Source: a virus. Taken from it: a stretch of DNA of 50,120 nt. Below are positions 1 through 8,649 of this stretch, piece after piece. Positions within the stretch are counted from its first letter, which is position 1, and each line of letters opens with the position of its first letter. The notes beneath the pieces were generated by a model that saw nothing but the letters and a program-made list of their open reading frames with translations, had not been told where the DNA came from and did not search any database. The DNA lies in IMG/VR virus record IMGVR_UViG_3300033144_001106, positions 1 to 50,120 of that record. One strand, 5' to 3'. Made by a program: the position numbers and the translations under genes.

Positions 1-181
1 AGTATCTACCCATATCTCAGGCAAGAAGATCGCTGAGATGATGGAAGAGAACCTAGGCCTTACACAGTACGAGCTAGTTCAAGACAACATCCGGATAGCA
101 GAGCAGCAAGAGACAGCTAAGCTAGGAACACAGGCTCAAGAGAACGTAGCAACAGACATCATCGAGAGGCCTGAGCCCTAG
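1..181. repeat. Left copy of the diverged terminal repeat
   Basis: Bases 1-114 are identical to 49503-49616. The right copy then carries 21 extra bases, which duplicate the preceding 21, and the two copies differ by about five substitutions before becoming identical again up to the portal stop codon. After that stop the two sequences encode related but clearly different proteins. An exact direct terminal repeat would not show this, so strain variants of one locus are the likeliest source. Confidence 0.85.
2..181 (+). CDS. Portal (head-tail connector) protein, C-terminal fragment
   Basis: This is the last 59 codons of a portal gene cut by the window edge. It is read in the frame that enters at base 2 and ends at a TAG whose last G is also the first base of the next gene's GTG. 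Its translation matches the C-terminus of the complete portal gene at 47923-49704, except that it lacks one copy of a seven-residue IAEQQET unit. The tail is rich in Gln and Glu and ends IIERPEP. The matching DNA at the other end implies that this is the same gene met again after one turn of a circular or permuted genome. Confidence 0.9.
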   Translation, partial: VSTHISGKKIAEMMEENLGLTQYELVQDNIRIAEQQETAKLGTQAQENVATDIIERPEP

Positions 182-960
182 TGACAACGGCTATCATTGA
201 CAGGAATGGCAACCTCCTAGTAGATCCTATGCTGGATATACCAAGGGGTGCCTACAATGAATGCTCTAGTATCAACAAGTTTGGTGCTGCGGCTGAGGCT
301 GCTGCGGATACTGCTACAGTAGTATGGGATGGAGGTGCTACGTATACCTTCCCTGCTACAGCACTAATGACGCACATAAGTCAGACGACAGACCAAGCAC
401 TCCTTAGAGGAGGCTTAGTCAGTGTACAAGGCCTCGACGCTGACTGGAATCAAGTCACTCAGGTAGCTACACTGGATGCAACTCTGACTACGAACATAGT
501 TGAACTGGCTACCCCACTGATCCGCTGCTTCCGTATGATTATGATGGGCAGTGTTGTACCCACCTCGACGATCCGTGTGCATAACGCCGGAGAGTCGGTA
601 GACTACGCAGTCATCACGACTGGCATCAACCAGACACTGATGGCTGTCTACACGGTACCAGCAGGCAAGACGGCATACATGACCAGTTACTATACGTCTG
701 TCACCAGTGAGACTAACAAAGTACCACAAAGTACTGAGGTAGTATTAAAGACAGCCAACCGCGTACATGGCGATCTGTTCACAGTCAAACATGCGTTTGC
801 TATACCTAAGTTGCAACCGGGGTTCCAGCATTGGTTCAAGCCATACTACAAGTTTACAGAGAAGACTGACATGCTAGTAGAGGTTACTTGTGCTACCAAC
901 CCTGCACACATACACGCAGGATTCGATCTGATACTTGTAAATAACAACAGGACATGGTAG
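181..960 (+). CDS. Virion-associated protein, variable, function unknown
   Basis: This 259-residue protein starts at a GTG that overlaps the portal stop (TAGTG), so it is probably translated by coupling to the portal gene. I do not recognise a named family. It has no signal peptide or membrane span, and its composition (many Thr, Val and Ala in alternating patterns) suggests mostly beta structure. Its place between portal and scaffold makes it a likely structural component such as a head-surface or neck protein. A second, clearly different version begins at 49704; the two share INKFG, THISQ, RGG, GLDA-W and LTTN-VEL-TPLIR while much of the rest differs, so the family looks variable between related phages. 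Confidence 0.75.
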   Translation: MTTAIIDRNGNLLVDPMLDIPRGAYNECSSINKFGAAAEAAADTATVVWDGGATYTFPATALMTHISQTTDQALLRGGLVSVQGLDADWNQVTQVATLDATLTTNIVELATPLIRCFRMIMMGSVVPTSTIRVHNAGESVDYAVITTGINQTLMAVYTVPAGKTAYMTSYYTSVTSETNKVPQSTEVVLKTANRVHGDLFTVKHAFAIPKLQPGFQHWFKPYYKFTEKTDMLVEVTCATNPAHIHAGFDLILVNNNRTW

Positions 961-1218
961 ATGGACGTTAGATGGTTCAAAGAAGATAGGAAGCTGCCCA
1001 AGGCAGAGTACATAGAAGCTAAAGCAGAGTCAGAGAAGGCTCTAAAGAATTCAACACTCTTCCAGCGTAGGCTGGAGGAAATTATCGACGAGATGATCGC
1101 CACCTCAGACCGAGATGACGAAGACTTCTCGAAACGTAATTGGGAATTGGAACACGTAGCCAATATCTCTCGAAGGAAAGTGCTGCGTGAAATCAAACGA
1201 GTAATACAACTGAAATAG
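961..1218 (+). CDS. Small charged helical protein, unknown
   Basis: This 85-residue protein begins at an ATG directly abutting the previous stop codon. It is dominated by Lys, Glu, Asp and Arg with spaced hydrophobic residues, so it is likely helical and partly coiled. It has no membrane span or recognisable motif. It lies in the head-assembly operon just upstream of the scaffold gene. A role as an assembly helper is inferred only from position. Confidence 0.65.
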   Translation: MDVRWFKEDRKLPKAEYIEAKAESEKALKNSTLFQRRLEEIIDEMIATSDRDDEDFSKRNWELEHVANISRRKVLREIKRVIQLK

Positions 1219-1228
1219 GAGGGCGACC

Positions 1229-1966
1229 ATGCCCGACGACGTATTTAGTAGTGACCAGACTACTGAGAGTGTACTAGATACACTCGTAGGTGAGGGTAAG
1301 AAGTTCGGCTCCGTTGAGGAGTTAGCCCAAGGAAAGGCTAAGAGTGATGAGCATATCACCACTATCGAAACGGAAAATGCTACGCTGAAGGAACAAGTGG
1401 AAACTCTTACAGCTGGAAAAGCTAAAGGAGACAACATGAGTGAGATCTTAGAAGCAATCAAAGCCGCATCTGCAAAAGAAGGTTCAGAAGGTGGACAGAC
1501 AATGTCACAAGAAGAACTGGAGCAACTTGTACGTAAGGTAGTAACAGGCGATAACGAGGCCGACACCAAGGCCGCGAATCGTGCGATAGGGAATACGCTA
1601 GTGCTCAAGCTAACGGATGGCAATGTTGAAGCCGCCCGACTGCTTGTGACAGAGCGAGCGACCGCACTGGGCATGAGCCCTGCTGCGCTAGCCGCGCTGA
1701 GCGAATCAAGTCCCGACGCTTTCGCATCACTGATTACCCCGGACAAGAGTACTGCTAGCTCAGGCTCTACATCTGTACTTGAAGGCATGAATACCAATGC
1801 GCTTAATCAGAACTCAGACCCACAGGAAGTGGACGGGTTCAAGACTAAAGCGTGGTTTACTGCCAAGAGGCTAGAAGTAGGACATGTGAAGTATCTCAAC
1901 GACCAAGTTATTCAGCGGGAGTTGTCACGGAGCATGAACGGTCTGGGAGAGCGTTTCAACAACTAA
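1229..1966 (+). CDS. Capsid assembly scaffolding protein
   Basis: This 245-residue acidic, helical protein is preceded by a strong AGGAGGG ribosome site and lies immediately upstream of the major capsid gene, as scaffold genes do. The N-terminal stretch VGEGKKFGSVEELAQGKAKS (about residues 20-39) is the signature I associate with podovirus scaffold proteins. It is followed by a Glu/Lys-rich coiled-coil stretch (about residues 40-65) and a helical middle section. Scaffolds direct procapsid assembly inside the head shell and then leave. The C-terminal 50 residues probably contact the capsid protein. The assignment rests on the motif, composition and position; no protease residues are evident. 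Confidence 0.85.
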   Translation: MPDDVFSSDQTTESVLDTLVGEGKKFGSVEELAQGKAKSDEHITTIETENATLKEQVETLTAGKAKGDNMSEILEAIKAASAKEGSEGGQTMSQEELEQLVRKVVTGDNEADTKAANRAIGNTLVLKLTDGNVEAARLLVTERATALGMSPAALAALSESSPDAFASLITPDKSTASSGSTSVLEGMNTNALNQNSDPQEVDGFKTKAWFTAKRLEVGHVKYLNDQVIQRELSRSMNGLGERFNN

Positions 1967-1988
1967 CTCTCTAACGAGGAAATAAAGC

Positions 1989-2963
1989 ATGGCACATACC
2001 ACAGGAAATAGTGCTGTTCTCATTCGTTCAGAGGTTTGGAGTACACAACTCAAGGAAATTCTCCAAGACGAGTTGAACGCACAAGGCTGGGTAAACTGGC
2101 TGAGTGAGTTCCCTGATGGTGACCAGTTCACTATCCCGTCGCTTGGTGAAGGCACTGTACAAGACTATACGGAAGATACTGACGTAACTTTCTCTGCTCT
2201 TGATACGGGTGAGTTCACATTCTCCATCTCTGAGTACCTGAGTTCTGGTAACTATATAACAGAGAAAGCTCGACAAGACTTGTTTTATTCAAGTCAACTC
2301 GAAGCAGCGTTCTTGCCTACACAGGCACGAGCGATTGCTGAGAAGATCGAGACGGATGTACTAGCCCTTAGTATGGGTGGAGCATCTGGCGGTCAGACAG
2401 TGACCAACGTCAATAGTATCAATGGCGCGGAGCATCGCTTCGTAGCAACTGGTACTAGTGAAACAATGGCTGTAGCAGATTTCGCTAAGGCTCTGTACGC
2501 GCTTAAGAAAGCTAACGTACCGCAGTCTAACCTAATCGCTATCGTTGACCCATCGGTTGAGTACGAGATCAACACGCTGACGAACATCGTCAACGTCTCG
2601 AACAACCCTCGATGGGAAGGTATCGTTGAATCGGGTATCGGCAATGGCATGACGTTCGTTAAGAACATCTTTGGCTTTGACGTATTCGTTTCGAACTACC
2701 TCGCTGGTGCCGGTGCTGCCGGGGCTGGAGCCGAAACAATCGGTGGACTCACCACTGCTGCTGGAAAGTGTAATACATTCTTCAGTGCGGCTTCTCCTGA
2801 CTTGCTCCCATTCATGGGCGCATTCAGACAGATGCCTAAAGTAGATGGCGGATACAACTATAAGAAGCAGCGTGAAGAGTATGTCACGACCGCTCGTTAT
2901 GGTTTGAAAGTCTATCGTCCTGAAAACCTTGTCGTGATTCTTAGCGACAACGACCAAGTATAG
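1989..2963 (+). CDS. Major capsid protein
   Basis: This 324-residue protein follows the scaffold gene with its own GAGGA ribosome site eight bases before the ATG. The N-terminus (ending near NWLSEFPDGDQFTIPSLGEG) followed by a long Ala-rich helix (about residues 95-125) and Gly/Ala-rich strands resembles HK97-fold major capsid proteins of short-tailed phages. It would form the icosahedral shell. Codon use is more regular than in neighbouring genes, as expected for the most abundant virion protein. Length and position fit; the fold itself is inferred from the pattern. Confidence 0.9.
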   Translation: MAHTTGNSAVLIRSEVWSTQLKEILQDELNAQGWVNWLSEFPDGDQFTIPSLGEGTVQDYTEDTDVTFSALDTGEFTFSISEYLSSGNYITEKARQDLFYSSQLEAAFLPTQARAIAEKIETDVLALSMGGASGGQTVTNVNSINGAEHRFVATGTSETMAVADFAKALYALKKANVPQSNLIAIVDPSVEYEINTLTNIVNVSNNPRWEGIVESGIGNGMTFVKNIFGFDVFVSNYLAGAGAAGAGAETIGGLTTAAGKCNTFFSAASPDLLPFMGAFRQMPKVDGGYNYKKQREEYVTTARYGLKVYRPENLVVILSDNDQV

Positions 2964-2974
2964 GGTGGCTGATT

Positions 2975-3532
2975 ATGAGTAGAGCAAATACACACACCTT
3001 TGATGGTTTGGTTGTAGGTTATGGCACACACAGTGTGGATAACAATGTTGGTCGAGTAACAGGGGATAGCGGTACGCTTAAGACGTATGTTATCGAACTG
3101 CCTGATGCTACGGCGCTTGAGGACACTGATGCAATTACGGTTGCTTCAATGCCCCCGCAAAGTGTTATTCTCCCTCGTGGAGCTGCTATTCAGCGAGCTA
3201 CGTTTGTCGTAACTACTGGCTTCACTACAGGTGACGCATCAACGCTTGACATTGGCACGTACGCAGCAGGTGGGGATGGTTCCTCGTCTGGTGACGATCT
3301 TGCTGCTGGCATTGATGCTGACATCGCCACTTCGGCGTTGAACGCCATTGGTGACATAGTCATCTGTGACGGTGCTTACGTAGGCGGAGTTACTGGTTGC
3401 GGTGCAACATCCGATTCGGATGTAGTCGTAGTCTTTGGCTTCGAACAGAGCGCGTTCACAGCTGGTGCTGGTGTCTTGACCCTAGAGGTACTTGTACCTT
3501 CAGGTAGCCAAGGCGTGACCCTAGCCAACTAA
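2975..3532 (+). CDS. Putative head decoration protein
   Basis: This 185-residue protein is rich in Gly, Ala, Thr, Val and Asp, with no helices obvious and no Cys cluster or membrane span, so it is probably a beta-sandwich. It lies directly downstream of the major capsid gene (11 bases) and shares its ribosome-site style. Proteins of this composition and position are commonly capsid decoration or head-stabilising subunits. I cannot identify a family with certainty. A tail-associated role is the main alternative. Confidence 0.6.
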   Translation: MSRANTHTFDGLVVGYGTHSVDNNVGRVTGDSGTLKTYVIELPDATALEDTDAITVASMPPQSVILPRGAAIQRATFVVTTGFTTGDASTLDIGTYAAGGDGSSSGDDLAAGIDADIATSALNAIGDIVICDGAYVGGVTGCGATSDSDVVVVFGFEQSAFTAGAGVLTLEVLVPSGSQGVTLAN

Positions 3533-3545
3533 CTTAATAGGTGAT

Positions 3546-3563
3546 AGCCCCCTTAGGGGGGCT
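3546..3563 (+). terminator. GC hairpin after capsid genes (attenuator or mRNA stabiliser)
   Basis: AGCCCCC pairs with GGGGGCT around a four-base TTAG loop (7 bp, almost all G-C). No U-tract follows, so full intrinsic termination is doubtful. It may instead protect the 3' end of the capsid messages or partly attenuate transcription. It lies 14 bases before the ribosome site of the next gene. Confidence 0.6.
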
Positions 3564-3589
3564 TGACCCCTGACAAAGAGGAACCTATT

Positions 3590-3856
3590 ATGGCAAATCC
3601 AAAGAAAGGCGATGCACTGTTTGCAGACGGACTAGGGAAACCTATGGGCGGCTTGCAACAGACGACAATCGCAGATCATTCCATCACGTATGGAACTGAT
3701 AATCCCGGCTTGACCGCTGCTGACGCAACGGCGATTGCTGACGGAGATGCTACCATAGTTCTAGCAGAGATGCTGCAACTGGGTACTGACCTGTCTGCAA
3801 AGATCAATGCGATCATAGCAGTGCTTGATGCACATGGCTTGACAGCAGATAGCTAG
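3590..3856 (+). CDS. Small virion-region protein, unknown
   Basis: I place the start at the ATG at 3590 because a GAGGAA site lies about eight bases upstream; an upstream TTG in frame at 3563 lies inside the hairpin and has no ribosome site. The 88-residue product contains MANPKKGDALFADGLGKPMG and an Ala-rich C-terminal helix. There is no membrane span. It is probably a minor structural protein since it belongs to the head operon, but no family is recognised. Confidence 0.65.
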   Translation: MANPKKGDALFADGLGKPMGGLQQTTIADHSITYGTDNPGLTAADATAIADGDATIVLAEMLQLGTDLSAKINAIIAVLDAHGLTADS

Positions 3857-3857
3857 G

Positions 3858-4256
3858 ATGTATGACATCTGGTATTGCCCTCTGTACCCAGTAGACTCTA
3901 TACGGGTCTGCAACAAGGTAGTGAGGGAAGGACGAGAACTTTGGCGGGTTGCACTTGCGGAGAATATCCAAGGGTGCGGCCTCGTCAATCCCCTTATAGT
4001 AATCAACCACAGGGGTGACAAAGCAGAGCACCACTGGTTGATGACAGGAACGAATCGCCTCTGGGCAGTGCAGCACTTAGGGTGGTCACATGTACCAGTA
4101 ATTATAACAGGAGACTGTGAGTTTGAACCGAAGGTAAAGGTAGAAATAGAAGATCTACAGTCGTACTTTCGGGATGGTAAAGTACACTTAGGCTATCATG
4201 GCCCCAGACTAGAGGATGTGTGCAAGCCAGAGAACTATGAGTATCCTAGCACTTAG
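3858..4256 (+). CDS. ParB/sulfiredoxin-fold domain protein
   Basis: This is a 132-residue protein. The central stretch (about residues 35-85) reads GLVNPLIVINHRGD...HHWLMTGTNRLWAVQHLGW.HVPVIITGD, which is the pattern of the ParB N-terminal / sulfiredoxin-like nucleotide-binding fold: a conserved strand ending in P-L-I-V, then G-x-N-R-L-W-A, then V-P-V-I-I. In ParB that G-x-x-R loop binds CTP or DNA; in phages such domains are described as ParB-like nucleases or regulators. It sits between head genes and a glyco-type enzyme, and its start follows the previous stop by one base. The function here is unknown; it may be cargo rather than a structural part. Confidence 0.55.
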   Translation: MYDIWYCPLYPVDSIRVCNKVVREGRELWRVALAENIQGCGLVNPLIVINHRGDKAEHHWLMTGTNRLWAVQHLGWSHVPVIITGDCEFEPKVKVEIEDLQSYFRDGKVHLGYHGPRLEDVCKPENYEYPST

Positions 4257-4962
4257 TCGTATAGCGACCACAAACCTTGGTGACTTAGTAAGCTCTCCGT
4301 GTCTGTACTTCGATTACGGAGCAACGTACCACGATACCAAGCTGCCGATACCACCTGAAGCAGATGTTTACATCTTTGGGGGTGGTGCCATCACAAGGGA
4401 TATGACTATCCAACAGGGCTACGTGGAAGGTACCAAGATAGCGTGGGGTATAGGACAGACCAACAGGTTTGAGACGGAGACTAAACCCTTCGAGCTACCT
4501 GAGTTTTCTCTAATAGGCAGCAGAGATACAGGGCAAGTTGGTGCCGAATGGGTGCCTTGTGCAAGTTGCATGTCACCCTTGTTTGACAAGGAGTACGAGA
4601 TAGAGCACGATGTTGTCACGTACCTGAACAGCAGATCTAAGGATCTCAGTGGCCTAGGGATAAACGTGTTGACTAACAGATGCACCTTTGAGGAAGCTAT
4701 AAGGTTTATAGGCTCAGCTAAGGTGTGTGTCACCACCTCGTATCACGGAGCTTACTGGGCGACACTACTGGGCAGAGCCGCAGTCATTGTCAACCCATAC
4801 AGTTCTAAGTTCTATAATTACAAGCACCAGCCAGTAGTAGTTGAACCAAGAAAGAGGCTGGATGAGCCCCTTAGAGTATTCCCCAACGCACTCAGCGAGT
4901 GCAGAGAAGCTAACATTAGATTCAATGAGACAGTAAAGACATGGCTAAAGACACCCTCCTAG
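4237..4962 (+). CDS. Polysaccharide pyruvyl transferase-like enzyme
   Basis: This 241-residue protein is taken from the ATG at 4237 (MSILALSR); a further in-frame ATG at 4216 lacks a usable ribosome site. Motifs include an N-terminal Rossmann-like start with TTNLGD, FGGGAITRDM (about residues 46-55), WGIGQ, and a C-terminal half with VTTSYHGAYWATLLGR, where S-Y-H-G is typical of the pyruvyl-transferase/GT-B-like family. Such enzymes add pyruvyl ketals to surface polysaccharides. In a phage this could modify host surface sugars or virion proteins. It overlaps the gene upstream by 20 bases and the one downstream by 22, so it is locked into the late structural operon. Confidence 0.7.
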   Translation: MSILALSRIATTNLGDLVSSPCLYFDYGATYHDTKLPIPPEADVYIFGGGAITRDMTIQQGYVEGTKIAWGIGQTNRFETETKPFELPEFSLIGSRDTGQVGAEWVPCASCMSPLFDKEYEIEHDVVTYLNSRSKDLSGLGINVLTNRCTFEEAIRFIGSAKVCVTTSYHGAYWATLLGRAAVIVNPYSSKFYNYKHQPVVVEPRKRLDEPLRVFPNALSECREANIRFNETVKTWLKTPS

Positions 4963-5702
4963 AAATCGTACAAGACATACTCTCAGACGCAGATGGGGAT
5001 GAGGTCAACTCTGTCTCTGATACGATTGAGTCTGACCAGTGTGCTAGAGTAGTACGCAACGAGTTTAAGCTCATCGTAGATGAGTTCGACATCAAGACAC
5101 AAGAGACGCTAGTCAAGCTCACAGCTACTAGCTCCTCAACCCCTACTCAGATGACTAGACCCGAAGGGTTCCATAGTATCGAGAAGGTCTACTATGACAT
5201 ACGTGCCACTGTCGGTGCCGTAGCTAGGTTCCGAGAGATCACCTTCAAGGATCCGACAGCCTTCCTAGAGACAGCAATGGCTCTGACATCGTCTGATTCA
5301 GACGTTACATCTCAGTCCCTAGGGGACAGTGGATTCACACTCCTTATTAAGAATGACAAAGCTCCGTCATACTGGACAATCCTCGAGGGATACGATGACA
5401 TCATCTTCGACTCATACGATGTAGCACTAGAGACAAACCTCCAAGCCAGCAAGACGCTGGTCAAGGGAGTACAGAGGCCGACGCTTGCCTTAAGCGACAG
5501 CGCAGTACCTGATTTACCTCAGAACCTGATGCAGTTACTTAAGAATCGAGCTCGGTCGTTTTACTTTGATGTGTACATGGATGGGGCTCCGATGGCCGTG
5601 CAACGGCGAGAGAGTCACTCTGAGGTACGCGCACAGCGTAAGAAGTACATTACTAAACAGTTGCAACAGCAACGAACCGGCCCTAACCACGGGCGCAAAT
5701 AG
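4941..5702 (+). CDS. Head-to-tail adaptor (tail connector) protein
   Basis: This 253-residue protein begins MAKDTLLEIVQDILSDADGDEVNSVSDTIES, a start I associate with head-tail adaptor proteins of podoviruses, the functional counterpart of T7 gp11. The middle contains strand-rich stretches (FHSIEKVYYDI, WTILEGYDDIIFDSYD) and the C-terminus is a basic, Gln/Arg-rich helix. It probably forms the ring between the portal and the nozzle. It overlaps the preceding enzyme gene by 22 bases. Confidence 0.75.
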   Translation: MAKDTLLEIVQDILSDADGDEVNSVSDTIESDQCARVVRNEFKLIVDEFDIKTQETLVKLTATSSSTPTQMTRPEGFHSIEKVYYDIRATVGAVARFREITFKDPTAFLETAMALTSSDSDVTSQSLGDSGFTLLIKNDKAPSYWTILEGYDDIIFDSYDVALETNLQASKTLVKGVQRPTLALSDSAVPDLPQNLMQLLKNRARSFYFDVYMDGAPMAVQRRESHSEVRAQRKKYITKQLQQQRTGPNHGRK

Positions 5703-5720
5703 ACAACAGGAGACCACCCT

Positions 5721-6191
5721 ATGTCAGAGCACGAGAAGTTCAACCTAGACCGACAGATCAGTATTGAGAATTACATCGACCCCACTGGTAAGAAGTGGGA
5801 AATCCAAGGGAAGCGTGGCTCTAGCTTAGTACATGCTAGGCCTAACCCAGACCACTCAAATGCAGTCATCCCTAAAGCATTCAAAGGGCAATGGACAAAG
5901 ACTAGTGCATTGCAAGAACTGATCAAGCATTGGCTTAATGGTCAGTGGGACAAGTCAGATCGAGCTAACCTAGAAGCATCTATGAAAGGTAAGCCACGAG
6001 TAGAGGCAGCCCCTGTAGTAGAGGCTAGGCAGACTCCAGAGGAGTCCCTTGCAGCACTGGATCCAGCGATAGTAGCAGAACTGGGTGACATCATCAAGGC
6101 AGAGGAGCCGGAAGTTGACGACAAACCTAAAGCCGTGGCGGCAGCTATGGCCTCGAAAAAGAAAGCCCCTAAAAAGAAAGCAACCAAGTAG
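5721..6191 (+). CDS. Small structural-region protein with Lys-rich tail
   Basis: This 156-residue protein has a good AGGAG site eleven bases before its ATG. The N-terminal 90 residues look globular. Then comes an Ala/Glu/Pro-rich linker, and the protein ends in KKKAPKKKATK, a strongly basic tail like those that bind nucleic acid. It lies between the two tail-connector genes, so it is probably a virion or assembly protein. No family is recognised. Confidence 0.6.
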   Translation: MSEHEKFNLDRQISIENYIDPTGKKWEIQGKRGSSLVHARPNPDHSNAVIPKAFKGQWTKTSALQELIKHWLNGQWDKSDRANLEASMKGKPRVEAAPVVEARQTPEESLAALDPAIVAELGDIIKAEEPEVDDKPKAVAAAMASKKKAPKKKATK

Positions 6192-6198
6192 GTAAGTA

Positions 6199-8649
6199 AT
6201 GCCAGAAGCCCGACATACTAAGAATCAGTTCTCCCTTGCGGGGGGACTGAATACTGAAGCTCACCAGCTACGCTTCCCCGATGGATACTCCACGGACGAG
6301 CAGAACTATGAGATTCGGCCTAATGGCACCCGTCGCAGACGGAGAGGGCTAGCACAAGAGGCAGGTGGGTCGGCTCTCACACCAGAGAATCCTATTACTA
6401 CTACGCAAGTACATAAGTCTAAGAAGTGGCGAGCTGCCGGTGGAGATCCGGATAAGAACTTTATCGTTCACCAAGTAGGTGCGTATCTCTACATTACTGA
6501 TGATGCAGAGATAGTCAGTACTACCTATACTTCTTTTCCAGTAGAGCTAGGAGTATACACGCTCGATGAAGACACTACAGAAGAATTGATAGGGAGTGAG
6601 GCTTGCTCTTTTTCGACTGGACGAGGACGCTTCTTCGTAGCAAACAAGTACTGCCAGCCATTCTATATAGAGTACGATCCTGCTACAGCTACATTTACGT
6701 ACCCCCAAATCCCTCTAAAGATACGAGACTTCTACGGCATTAACGATGGCATATCTAATAGTGTCAATCCTGCTGGCGGGGTGGTAACAGATATAACCGC
6801 TGATCACCTGTACAACTTGCGGAACAGAGGGTGGAAGCAAGGCGACATTGAGACCTACTGGACTACTCAGTCCAATACATTCCCAGCTAAGAAGCAGTTC
6901 TGGTACAGAGGCTATCGTAGAATTACAAACGTAGCCTATTCAGATCTTGATGGTATCCAGACATTCGATGCGGATAAGGTAGCAGGAGAGTTCTTCTCAG
7001 GGGATACGGCAGGGCAAGGAGCACTGCTTCTTAATCCTATGGACACTACCTTTGGAGAGAACCTGACTACAGGTGGTGTCTCACAACCTATAGAGTCATG
7101 GACGAAGACTGATCAAGGTAACGGCGTATGGCGTATCACTGTCACGATAACAGGGCACGGCAAGACCACTAACGACTATATTACTGTATCAGGTCAGAAT
7201 TCTAAATATGTAATCAAGAGCGGTGGGGGCAATCAGGGCTTCTACTCATTTGATGGTACACACCAACTTACTACAGTAGATAGTAACAGCTTCTACTTCG
7301 ATACCCAAAAACCCGGCTCACTCAAGGTAGGCGGTGACCGAATAGAGAAGTGGAAGTCATGGGCTAACATATACGTATCCAAAGGTCAAGTCGATGGCGG
7401 GGCTGCTCTGCCTAACAGTGCAGGAGCAGTAGAGACAGTCGGGCCTACTGTCATTGAGTACCACGGTGGGCACATCTTCTACGCGGGGATGCCTACCGCA
7501 GAGTATGCAGACACTATCTTCTTCTCACAGACGGCACTACAGCCTAACGTATTCGGGTTCTGCTTTCAAGCAGGCGACCCAACAGCAGTAGAGTTCAATG
7601 CACTCCTCCCTAACGACGGCGGAACAATAGTTATCCCTAGCCTTGGGGTAGTAAAAGATATGTTGTCAATACGAGGCAATCTCATAGTGTTCTCAGACCA
7701 AGGCGTGTGGGAGATAGCCGGTGGACAGCGTGGCTTCTTCACAGCTGACGGTTACTCAGTACGCAAGATCACTGACGATGAGTGCTCCTCTCCTCTTAGT
7801 CCTATTGCTATAAGTAAAGGAGCCGTGTACACAGGTACGAAGGGCATCATCCAGTTAGCTCCTAATGAGTTTACAGGAGCCCTAGAGGCTAAGAACGTGT
7901 CAGAGACAAGTGTGCAAACACTATGGAATGCCATCCCTGCTGCTCAGCAGAGGGTAGTGCAAACTGCTTTCGATGATGCACTCAAGAGAATCTATATACT
8001 GTATGGAGACAGCGGTGACGACATAAATATCTACGCTAATGCTCTTGTAATGGACTTGCGGGTGTCAGCATACTACAAGTACAAGTTCAATGATGGTGTG
8101 TTTGGAGCCTATCCAATAACAGATGCAGACAGCTCAGACAGCAACCAGAAGGTTAAGTGGCCTTGTCATGTAGGAGCTACTATTGTTACGTGTGACATGA
8201 GCCAATCAGATTATGTAGACTTCGACAGTGTAGAGTCTCCACTGCCCTTCCTAGTAACTGGATGGGACAACATAGGGGACTTCCAGCGGAAGAAGCGAGC
8301 CCCTGTCATTACAGTATACCAAGGTAAGACTGAGACAGGATTCACTGACAGCGGTGGTCATCTGACAGCAGTCAATCCCAGCTCCACACTGATGAGAGCT
8401 AGGTGGGACTTCACTGACAACGATGTAGCTGGCAAGTGGGGATCACAGAATCAAGTGTACAGGCACACAAGAGCTTTCCAGCCTGTTGATGCCAGTGACA
8501 CATATGCTGACGGCTACCCTGTAGTCATCACACGCAATAAGGTACGAGGCAGAGGCCGAGTACTGCAACTGCGCTTCGACGGAGAAGCCACTAAGGACTC
8601 ACATATCCTAGGGTTCTCTACGAACTACAAGATCAAGAGGGAAGTCTAG
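6199..8649 (+). CDS. Tail tube (nozzle) protein, T7 gp12-like role
   Basis: This 816-residue protein begins with FSLAGGLNTEAHQLRFPDGYSTDEQNYEI followed by an Arg-rich run (TRRRRRG), the start I associate with tail tubular protein B/nozzle proteins of short-tailed phages. The rest is beta-rich with many aromatic residues, as in the propeller-like nozzle proteins. It would cap the tail and hold the tail spikes or fibres. Its stop TAG overlaps the following GTG start. The assignment relies on the N-terminal signature, size and position. Confidence 0.8.
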   Translation: MPEARHTKNQFSLAGGLNTEAHQLRFPDGYSTDEQNYEIRPNGTRRRRRGLAQEAGGSALTPENPITTTQVHKSKKWRAAGGDPDKNFIVHQVGAYLYITDDAEIVSTTYTSFPVELGVYTLDEDTTEELIGSEACSFSTGRGRFFVANKYCQPFYIEYDPATATFTYPQIPLKIRDFYGINDGISNSVNPAGGVVTDITADHLYNLRNRGWKQGDIETYWTTQSNTFPAKKQFWYRGYRRITNVAYSDLDGIQTFDADKVAGEFFSGDTAGQGALLLNPMDTTFGENLTTGGVSQPIESWTKTDQGNGVWRITVTITGHGKTTNDYITVSGQNSKYVIKSGGGNQGFYSFDGTHQLTTVDSNSFYFDTQKPGSLKVGGDRIEKWKSWANIYVSKGQVDGGAALPNSAGAVETVGPTVIEYHGGHIFYAGMPTAEYADTIFFSQTALQPNVFGFCFQAGDPTAVEFNALLPNDGGTIVIPSLGVVKDMLSIRGNLIVFSDQGVWEIAGGQRGFFTADGYSVRKITDDECSSPLSPIAISKGAVYTGTKGIIQLAPNEFTGALEAKNVSETSVQTLWNAIPAAQQRVVQTAFDDALKRIYILYGDSGDDINIYANALVMDLRVSAYYKYKFNDGVFGAYPITDADSSDSNQKVKWPCHVGATIVTCDMSQSDYVDFDSVESPLPFLVTGWDNIGDFQRKKRAPVITVYQGKTETGFTDSGGHLTAVNPSSTLMRARWDFTDNDVAGKWGSQNQVYRHTRAFQPVDASDTYADGYPVVITRNKVRGRGRVLQLRFDGEATKDSHILGFSTNYKIKREV

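Noticed and set aside
1-181. Exact direct terminal repeat as in T7
   Set aside because: The two copies differ by an insertion and substitutions and diverge after the portal stop, so it cannot be a simple packaged terminal repeat.
1105-1797. A 230-codon open frame on the - strand, Ser-rich
   Set aside because: It lies entirely antisense to the helical protein and scaffold genes, has no ribosome site and a composition typical of a shadow frame.
4216-4236. Upstream start for the pyruvyl-transferase-like gene
   Set aside because: The ATG at 4216 has its only purine-rich stretch directly adjacent, and the family-like start begins at 4237.
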